In this document: positions 6,738-11,695 of the stretch, piece after piece
How the letters are laid out: each line of letters opens with the position of its first letter
Numbering within the stretch: the stretch's first letter is position 1
Assembly: GCA_913061025.1 (NCBI GenBank)
Contig: CAJXUJ010000026.1
Coordinates: 1-11,695 of the forward strand
Direction: 5' to 3'
DNA from: an uncultured Actinomycetes bacterium
GTDB lineage: Bacteria > Actinomycetota > Actinomycetes > S36-B12
Length of the DNA stretch: 11,695 nucleotides
The notes under the pieces: generated by a model
What the model was told of the DNA's origin: nothing
The model's input: the letters and a program-made list of their open reading frames with translations, nothing else
Databases searched by the model: none
Program-made: the position numbers and the translations under genes

Positions 6738-6742
6738 CAAGC

Positions 6743-7213
6743 GTGTCGGAGACCTTCACGGTGGTCGTCAACGGTGTGCAGCGCTCGATCGACGCCGATC
6801 CCTCCACCGCGCTGCTGTGGGCGCTGCGCGATGCGTGGGGGTTGACTGGAACGAGGTTCGGCTGCGGCGCGGGTTCCTGCGGAGCATGCACCGTGTGGGT
6901 TGATGGAGTACCGACGCACTCGTGCGACACCCCACTCTGGTCAGTCGCCGGCAAGGACGTCACAACCGTTGAGGGACTCACCGAGCAAGGACCCCATCCG
7001 GTGCAGGAGGCCCTGATCGCTCACCAGGCCGGACAGTGCGGCTACTGCCTATCGGGAATCGTGATGCGAAGTGCTGCGGCCGTGGATGAAGCCCGCGCTG
7101 CCGGAAAGCCGTTGGCCGAGGACGACGTTCGGCAATGCCTGGACGGTCACCTGTGTCGATGCGGGGCCCACAATCGGATCGTGCGTGCCATCGTCGAAGC
7201 GTCGGAGGGCTGA
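6743..7213 (+). CDS. 2Fe-2S small subunit of a molybdenum hydroxylase (CoxS/IorA/NicA-like)
   Basis: Read from the GTG start, the protein has 156 residues, the usual size for this subunit. The N-terminal plant-ferredoxin domain binds one [2Fe-2S] cluster through C41, C46, C49 and C61 (GCGAGSCGACTVW...HSC). The C-terminal helical domain binds the second through C99, C102 (QCGYC), C138 and C140 (LCRC). All eight ligands are intact. It relays electrons from the molybdopterin subunit to an acceptor. The gene is followed after 1 base by the large subunit, so the two are cotranscribed and probably translationally coupled. The start rests on the AGGGAG site and on conserved sequence beginning at SETFTVVVNG. 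The name is left open because the substrate is unknown. Confidence 0.95.
   Translation: MSETFTVVVNGVQRSIDADPSTALLWALRDAWGLTGTRFGCGAGSCGACTVWVDGVPTHSCDTPLWSVAGKDVTTVEGLTEQGPHPVQEALIAHQAGQCGYCLSGIVMRSAAAVDEARAAGKPLAEDDVRQCLDGHLCRCGAHNRIVRAIVEASEG
7204..7209 (+). promoter_or_regulatory. Ribosome binding site of the molybdopterin subunit gene
   Basis: GGAGGG lies 5 bases before the ATG at 7215. It rules out the longer in-frame reading that overlaps the small-subunit gene. Confidence 0.8.
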
Positions 7214-7214
7214 C

Positions 7215-9290
7215 ATGTCGAGCCCGTCTCTGTCGGCAAATCCGCTGCTGTCCACCTGGTTGGACTTCGACACTCCGGGCCGGGTCACCGCGCACATGGG
7301 CAAGTCCGAGCTCGGTCAGGGAGTGGACACCGTGATGGTCCAGGTGGTCGCCGACACCCTGGGCGTCGATGCCGCGCGCATCGACATCAAGGCGCCCGAC
7401 ACCGCCACCGGACCGGACGAAAACTTCACGGCCGGATCTCTGTCCGTTCCCCACTCCGGTACCGCGCTACTCCTCGCTGCCGCCAATGCCCGTCAGTTGT
7501 TCCTCGCTGCTGCTCGAGAACACCTCGGAAATTCGGACGTCACACTCGAGGATGGAACCTTCCGCTCGGCGGACGGATCGATCAACTACTGGGATTTGAA
7601 CGTCGACACTCACGTGGAAATAGACGCCGATATTCCGCTGCCACCGAGCAGCGGGACCATTGGCTCATCTCTCTCGCGCATCGATCTAGAAGCCAAGATC
7701 ACCGGTCAGCCGAGTTACCTATCCGATGTTCGATTGCCCAACATGGCGTACGGGCGAGTGATCCGGCCGGCATTTCGTGGAGCCGTCGGAGTCGACATCA
7801 ACCGTGAGGAATTCCTGCAGCGTCCCGGCGTGGTGGACGTCGTCGTTGACGGCGCGTTCCTCGCGGTTATCGCAGACACCGAAATCGTTGCGATCGAAAC
7901 CGCAGCGGAACTCGGCACCACTGCCGAATGGAGGGGTGAACCCTCTGACCTAACGGACGATGGAGTTTGCGGATTCCTCACCACGGTCGAAACCGACGAG
8001 ACTCTCCTGGCAGAAGGTGAAGGCGTCCACGTTGAGGCTGCCACGCATAGCGCCCAGTATTCACGGCCCTTCATTGCTCACGCTTCTATCGGACCCGCCA
8101 CCGCGCTTGCGCACTTCGACGGCACTGTCCTGGAGGTGTGGAGTCACACCCAGGGCGTGTATCCGCTGCGTCGGGATCTCGCCCGGGCGCTGAACATGGA
8201 TGAGGCCGATGTTCGCGTCCGTCACTTCCAAGGAGCGGGCTGCTACGGCCATAATCCCGCCGACGACGCAGCTTTCGATGCCGCCTACCTCGCACTTCGC
8301 GTGCCGAATCGTCCTGTTCATGTCACCTGGACGCGAGAAGACGAACTCGGATGGGGTCCGTTCGGTCCAGCCATGGTCGTCTACATCTCCGCAGCGACCG
8401 ATGATGACGGTCGAATAACCGCGTGGTCCTGGGACGGATTCGGCAATGGACACTCCTCACGGCCGAGCACGCTCCCGACCCCGTCGTTGCTCGGCTACTC
8501 GCACCTCTCGAACAAGCCGGCCATTCCACCTTCAGGGGATCCACCACTGGCGGCGGGCGCTGGAACGGGACGCAACTCGATACCCGGCTACGACATCCCG
8601 TCCGTTCGGGCCCTCGCGCATCGGGCGCTCGAGATGCCCGTGCGCGCCTCGGCCATGCGATCGCTCGGCGCCCACATGAATGTCTTCGCCATCGAATCCC
8701 ACATCGACGATCTCGCTCGACAGCACGGCATTGACCCGCTCGAGTATCGACTCGAGCACTCGAGCGACCCCCGGGCCCGAGCCGTCATCGAAACAGTCGC
8801 CGCGCAGGCCGGCTGGGGCACACCCGTTGCCGAGGACCGTGGACGCGGCATCGGGTACGCCCGCTACAAGGGGCTCGGAGCCTGGTGCGCGGTGGTTGCG
8901 GAGGTAGAGGCCATCGAAGAGGTACGGGTGACCGGTCTGTGGATCGCGGTGGACTGCGGGCGCGTCATCAATCCCGATGGTGTCGAGAATCAAATCGAAG
9001 GCGGGGCTCTTCAGTCCCTGTCTTGGACCTTGAAAGAACGCGTGCGGTTCAGCAACGGAGTGGTCACCAGCAACACCTGGGAGGACTACCCCATCGTGAC
9101 GTTTTGCGAGGTTCCCCCCGTTCACACGACCATCATCGACCGACCCGAGGAGAAGTGGCTCGGTGCGGGCGAAGCCTCCATGGGTCCGACGGCCGCCGCC
9201 ATCGGCAACGCCATCGCGGACGCACTCGGCGTACGGGTCCGCGACCTCCCCATCACCAGCGACGCCATCGTCGCCGCCATGGGTGACTAG
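7215..9290 (+). CDS. Molybdopterin-binding large subunit of a xanthine dehydrogenase-family hydroxylase (IorB/NicB-type)
   Basis: The 691-residue protein has the domain order of the isoquinoline 1-oxidoreductase/nicotinate dehydrogenase B group. A cofactor-binding segment comes first (about 15-125: GRVTAHMGKSELGQGVDT, then PDENFTAGSLS). The aldehyde-oxidase hammerhead follows (about 150-240: SRIDLEAKITGQPSYLSDVR). Next come GAGCYGHNPADDAAFDAAYL, PVHVTWTREDELGWGPFGPA, and MRSLGAHMNVFAIESHIDD. The catalytic base is E653 in WLGAGEASMGPTAAAIGNAI. It hydroxylates an N-heterocycle or oxidises an aldehyde, using water as oxygen donor. No Tat signal is visible, so I place it in the cytoplasm. No FAD subunit, cytochrome or XdhC-type maturation gene is nearby. 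The start follows a GGAGGG site one base after the small-subunit stop. The stop shares CTAG with the convergent flavoprotein gene. The exact substrate cannot be read. Confidence 0.94.
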   Translation: MSSPSLSANPLLSTWLDFDTPGRVTAHMGKSELGQGVDTVMVQVVADTLGVDAARIDIKAPDTATGPDENFTAGSLSVPHSGTALLLAAANARQLFLAAAREHLGNSDVTLEDGTFRSADGSINYWDLNVDTHVEIDADIPLPPSSGTIGSSLSRIDLEAKITGQPSYLSDVRLPNMAYGRVIRPAFRGAVGVDINREEFLQRPGVVDVVVDGAFLAVIADTEIVAIETAAELGTTAEWRGEPSDLTDDGVCGFLTTVETDETLLAEGEGVHVEAATHSAQYSRPFIAHASIGPATALAHFDGTVLEVWSHTQGVYPLRRDLARALNMDEADVRVRHFQGAGCYGHNPADDAAFDAAYLALRVPNRPVHVTWTREDELGWGPFGPAMVVYISAATDDDGRITAWSWDGFGNGHSSRPSTLPTPSLLGYSHLSNKPAIPPSGDPPLAAGAGTGRNSIPGYDIPSVRALAHRALEMPVRASAMRSLGAHMNVFAIESHIDDLARQHGIDPLEYRLEHSSDPRARAVIETVAAQAGWGTPVAEDRGRGIGYARYKGLGAWCAVVAEVEAIEEVRVTGLWIAVDCGRVINPDGVENQIEGGALQSLSWTLKERVRFSNGVVTSNTWEDYPIVTFCEVPPVHTTIIDRPEEKWLGAGEASMGPTAAAIGNAIADALGVRVRDLPITSDAIVAAMGD

Positions 9291-10858
9291 CCGGGGAAAT
9301 CCAGACCGAGGTCCTTCATCATCACCATCGCGGCATTGCGCCCCGGCGAACCGGTGATCGATCCTCCGGGGTGCGTGGTTCCACCGGTTTGATAGAGGCC
9401 TGGGATCGGCATGGCGTGTGCAGCCCACCCGGGAGCTGGGCGCAGCGGCCCGCTGAAGGGAACACCCTTGTCACCGCCGTGCGCACACCCATTGATCATG
9501 TGCGGGTTCCAACGTTCGATGTCGAGCGGACTCTTCACGATCCGGGCTTCGATATTGCTGGGAGTGATGTTGGGAACCGCGGTGGAGACGTACTCCACCA
9601 TCGCATCGGCGTGCTGTTCCTTGGCGTCATCCCAGGATGTGTGTCCGTAGGGAGCAACGTGCGAGGCCGGGACGAGAATCTTGACCGTCTGCTTGCCCTC
9701 GGGAGCTCGCGATGGGTCAACGATGCTCGGTGTGGCAACCAGTGTCCACGCAGATCCGGTGACGGGCTTGCGGTCGCGAATGTCTCGAATCTGTTCGACC
9801 ACTTCGTGCGGCCACAAAGCCAAGCCACTGCTGACAGCGGTGTCCTCCGGCGTCTTTCCCTTGAAGGTGGGCACCTCATCCATGACAAGGAAAGCCGCAA
9901 AGAGCGGAATGCCGATGTCGTAGGTCTCGACGCCGTACGTGAAGCCCTCGCCCCACGCTTCCGCGGGTGCCATGTCGATCAGATGCTTGACGTGAATCGT
10001 GGACAAAACAGCGTCCCTGCCGATGAACTGACGACCGTCGGTTGCTTCGATCCCGACGCAGCGATCCCCATCGAGGAGAAGCCGACTCACCGTCGTGTTG
10101 CAGTGAATCGTCCCGCCGTTTTCTTCGATGACCGCGACGAGCGCATCGGTGAGCTTGCCCGATCCCCCGAGCGGAATCGTCCAACTGCGCTTCTGCCGGC
10201 CGCCCATGATCGAGTAGGGCAGCACACCGGAACCGGGGAGATCTACCGATCCGAACGTCTGGCAGGCCTCCCACAGAAGGAAGGCCTGGATGTGTTCCTC
10301 GGTGAACTCGTGCATGATCACGTCCACCGCGCTCAACGCACGGCGTCGACGCCAGACGCTGCCGTTGGGTAACTCGTCAAGGAGTTGATCGAGAGACGGA
10401 CCCCACCCGATTGGTGTGTTGTTCGCCTTTCCGAAGGCGACCTTCGCCCGCTCCCAGTCCTCGAGGAACTCGAGGTAGTAGTCGGCATCGCGCTGGCTGA
10501 ACCGAGCGAACTCCGCATGCGTTCGCTCGGGGTCGAGGTACATCGCAACCTGCTCACCATCGGGCATTGCCACACGGGCAACCGGGTCAGGGTCGACGTA
10601 CTCGAGTCCAAACTTCGAGACGAGTCCGAGGGTGTCGTCCTTGATCACAGGATTCGACTGGATGATCGTGTGGCCGGTCGAGCAGGAGTCCATAAAGAAG
10701 CCCGGAAGGTACTCCTCGGTCGCTACTCCCCCACCGGGAATCGGGCGCGCATCGACGATGGTCACGCTCTTGCCGGCCTTTGCCAGGTACGCGGCCGCGA
10801 TGAGAGCGTTGTGACCGGCTCCGGCAACAACTACGTCCGATTCAAGAACGTCAGCCAT
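9287..10858 (-). CDS. FAD-dependent oxidoreductase, phytoene desaturase/PYROXD2-like
   Basis: The 523-residue protein begins with a Rossmann dinucleotide fold, DVVVAGAGHNALIAAAYLA (G13-x-G15-x-x-A18, with Ala in place of the third Gly). The strand-2 acidic residue is D36, followed by ARPIPGGG. The C-terminal FAD segment TGGTTHPGGSITGSPGRNAA (about 491-510) and the internal PSIVDPSRAPEGKQT are hallmarks of the CrtI/PYROXD2 group. Such proteins oxidise or isomerise C-C or C-N bonds using bound FAD. No carotenoid genes are nearby, so carotenoid desaturation is unlikely and a catabolic oxidation is favoured by context. The ATG at 10858 is chosen over an upstream in-frame GTG because it has GGTGGAG about 7 bases upstream and overlaps the OsmC stop in ATGGCTGA, a coupling arrangement. 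It is last in a three-gene leftward operon. Confidence 0.88.
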   Translation of the reverse strand: MADVLESDVVVAGAGHNALIAAAYLAKAGKSVTIVDARPIPGGGVATEEYLPGFFMDSCSTGHTIIQSNPVIKDDTLGLVSKFGLEYVDPDPVARVAMPDGEQVAMYLDPERTHAEFARFSQRDADYYLEFLEDWERAKVAFGKANNTPIGWGPSLDQLLDELPNGSVWRRRRALSAVDVIMHEFTEEHIQAFLLWEACQTFGSVDLPGSGVLPYSIMGGRQKRSWTIPLGGSGKLTDALVAVIEENGGTIHCNTTVSRLLLDGDRCVGIEATDGRQFIGRDAVLSTIHVKHLIDMAPAEAWGEGFTYGVETYDIGIPLFAAFLVMDEVPTFKGKTPEDTAVSSGLALWPHEVVEQIRDIRDRKPVTGSAWTLVATPSIVDPSRAPEGKQTVKILVPASHVAPYGHTSWDDAKEQHADAMVEYVSTAVPNITPSNIEARIVKSPLDIERWNPHMINGCAHGGDKGVPFSGPLRPAPGWAAHAMPIPGLYQTGGTTHPGGSITGSPGRNAAMVMMKDLGLDFPG

Positions 10859-11324
10859 TGATGGGCTCCACCTGCCAACGGATGTCGAGTCGTACCCCCG
10901 CATCCTTCATGAGGTTCATGACAGGGCACCGAGCTTCCACTTCCTCTACCAGTTCCTCAAGTTTGTCCTGACTGCTGGGCGAGAACACCCGAGCGTTCAG
11001 CTTCACCGTCTGGAAGTGGGGGCGCACCGACCTGTCACCGCTGCGGCCGCGAATATCGATGGTGCACGCCGCCTCGAACTCAATGCGCTCGTATGGGAAT
11101 TCGAATTCCGTTGCGGTCCGCCGGAAGGTGACCGCCTCGCAGCCACACAGCGCTCCGAGGACAGACTGCAGGGGCGTGGGGCCCGAGCCTCCACCACCCG
11201 CAGCAGCAGGCTCGTCGGTGACTTGGACTCCAGCCTCGGCATAGTCGAGGACCGTACGCATCGTCGCGTGAGTGACCCCGGCAACCTGCCGGCGTCGAAT
11301 GAACTCTCCCTGCGGCTCTTCCAT
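10851..11324 (-). CDS. OsmC/Ohr-superfamily protein
   Basis: The 157-residue protein matches the OsmC fold: an N-terminal beta region, the helix GPTPLQSVLGALCGCEAVTF (about 48-67) and, later, LVEEVEARCPVMNLMKDAGV (about 125-144). The two redox cysteines of the family correspond to C62 (likely peroxidatic) and C133 (likely resolving). An extra C60 makes an unusual CGC pair. Family members reduce organic hydroperoxides, though many OsmC-like proteins in catabolic clusters have no proven activity. The ATG at 11324 follows the upstream dehydrogenase stop by 2 bases. No strong Shine-Dalgarno is visible, so translational coupling is likely. Its stop overlaps the flavoprotein start by 8 bases. It may protect against peroxide made by the neighbouring flavoprotein; this is inference. 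Confidence 0.88.
   Translation of the reverse strand: MEEPQGEFIRRRQVAGVTHATMRTVLDYAEAGVQVTDEPAAAGGGGSGPTPLQSVLGALCGCEAVTFRRTATEFEFPYERIEFEAACTIDIRGRSGDRSVRPHFQTVKLNARVFSPSSQDKLEELVEEVEARCPVMNLMKDAGVRLDIRWQVEPING
10866..10873 (-). promoter_or_regulatory. Ribosome binding site of the flavoprotein gene
   Basis: On the minus strand this reads AGGTGGAG, 7 bases before the ATG at 10858 and within the end of the OsmC gene. It supports that start. Confidence 0.55.
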
Positions 11325-11326
11325 GT

Positions 11327-11695
11327 TTATTCCGGATCCAGTCCGTCGGTGACGTCCGCGTTCTCGCTCTTCAACTCAATACCCGCATTGGCAGCAGCGA
11401 TAAGGAGCAACGTGGCGAAGTCATCCTGCGCGTATCCGTGACCGATGCTCGATTCGACGATGTCTCGAGTTAGGCCGGTGATCGGCATCGGGACTTCGTG
11501 CTTGCGAGCCTCCGCTAGGCCGAGATCAAAATCCTTGCGCAGCAGGACCGGAGTGAAGGTCGGGTGGAAGTCGAGATTGACCATCGCCGGGGTCTTGTAC
11601 TGGCTGAAGATGCAGCCCATGACCGAGTTGTTGATGAACTCCATCACGGCCTCTCGCTTGACCCCGGCTTTCTCACCGAGAACAAGGATCTCTGC
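11327..11695 (-). CDS. NAD-dependent beta-hydroxyacid dehydrogenase (3-hydroxyisobutyrate dehydrogenase-like), C-terminal part only
   Basis: The reading frame stays open to the right window edge, so only the last 122 residues are present and the true start lies outside. The visible part is the all-helical C-terminal domain of the 3-hydroxyisobutyrate/6-phosphogluconate dehydrogenase family. It contains AEILVLGEKAGVKREAV, then FHPTFTPVLLRKDFDLGLAE with the conserved Lys of the family, and VPMPITG...GHGYAQDDFATLL. The NAD-binding Rossmann domain and the main catalytic Lys are off-window, so activity cannot be judged. The family oxidises 3-hydroxy acids to semialdehydes or reduces glyoxylate or tartronate semialdehyde. 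It heads the visible leftward operon, 2 bases before OsmC. The GTG and ATG codons near 11642-11647 are internal. Confidence 0.85.
   Translation of the reverse strand, partial: AEILVLGEKAGVKREAVMEFINNSVMGCIFSQYKTPAMVNLDFHPTFTPVLLRKDFDLGLAEARKHEVPMPITGLTRDIVESSIGHGYAQDDFATLLLIAAANAGIELKSENADVTDGLDPE

Larger units (their letters stand above)
6651..6742. promoter_or_regulatory. Divergent control region between the CMD gene and the Mo hydroxylase operon
   Basis: These 92 bases separate divergent starts. Rightward, TAGACC (6678-6683) and TAGTCT (6702-6707) are 18 bases apart and form a weak -35/-10 pair. Transcription would start near 6713, inside the palindrome CAATCGATTG. Leftward, TTGCAC and CATGAT on the minus strand, also 18 bases apart, form another weak pair. 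The TGGATCCA motif of the first control region is absent, so a different regulator, or none, may act here. Promoter calls are tentative. Confidence 0.4.

Noticed and set aside
6707..6742. Upstream TTG start for the 2Fe-2S subunit
   Set aside because: The extra 12 residues are not family-like, and AGGGAG is correctly spaced for the GTG at 6743.
7071..7214. In-frame extension of the Mo large subunit into the small-subunit gene
   Set aside because: It would overlap 143 bases of a conserved cysteine-rich coding region, while GGAGGG precisely precedes ATG 7215.
8532..9428. Long open frame of 298 codons on the minus strand opposite the Mo large subunit
   Set aside because: It is the antisense shadow of a clearly conserved coding region, has no domain signature and runs into the flavoprotein gene.
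9371..10372. Long open frame of 333 codons on the plus strand opposite the flavoprotein
   Set aside because: The minus-strand frame carries the FAD motifs at both ends. The plus-strand translation has no family resemblance.
9287..10858. Phytoene desaturase for carotenoid synthesis
   Set aside because: The family match is real, but no phytoene synthase or other carotenoid gene is present and the surroundings are catabolic.
1..11695. CRISPR arrays, tRNA or rRNA genes, insertion sequences, intrinsic terminators
   Set aside because: I read the two intergenic regions and the gene junctions and saw no spaced repeats, cloverleaf-like segments, terminal inverted repeats or GC-stem/T-tract structures.

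Overview
The window is GC-rich by eye and almost completely coding. Codons favour G/C in third position, a GTG start is used, and the homologues I recall for most proteins are actinobacterial. I read it as chromosomal or large-plasmid DNA of a metabolically versatile actinobacterium (Rhodococcus/Gordonia/Mycobacterium-like). The genus cannot be fixed from sequence alone. I saw no RNA genes, transposases, CRISPR arrays or phage genes.

Layout, left to right. (1) An M24 peptidase/creatinase-fold protein (+) lacks one metal-ligand Asp. Its 3' end overlaps a convergent FadR-type GntR regulator. (2) The regulator is cotranscribed (-) behind a VOC/glyoxalase-fold protein. (3) A divergent control region of about 110 bp carries the palindrome TGGATCCA twice, with a third copy just inside the next gene. 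(4) A 2-oxo acid/acetoin-type dehydrogenase follows (+): a fused E1 alpha-beta polypeptide and a lipoyl E2, overlapping by 8 bases. (5) A carboxymuconolactone decarboxylase/AhpD-fold protein (-) shares a CTAG stop with E2. (6) A second divergent control region of 92 bp holds the palindrome CAATCGATTG. (7) A two-subunit molybdenum hydroxylase (+) follows, with a 2Fe-2S small subunit and an IorB/NicB-type large subunit. (8) The last operon (-) encodes a 3-hydroxyisobutyrate-dehydrogenase-like protein (cut by the window edge), an OsmC-like protein and a CrtI/PYROXD2-like flavoprotein. The flavoprotein shares another CTAG stop with the Mo subunit.

Together this looks like a catabolic island for a small, probably cyclic or aldehyde/alcohol-bearing organic compound. 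The Mo enzyme could hydroxylate or oxidise the substrate. The flavoprotein and the beta-hydroxyacid dehydrogenase could carry out further oxidations. The E1/E2 complex could release an acyl-CoA from a 2-oxo acid or diketone-like intermediate. The GntR regulator probably senses a small carboxylate. The substrate is not identifiable here. E3 of the dehydrogenase complex, any FAD or cytochrome partner of the Mo enzyme, and Mo-cofactor maturation proteins are all absent from the window. This pathway reading is inference; the individual family calls are much firmer.
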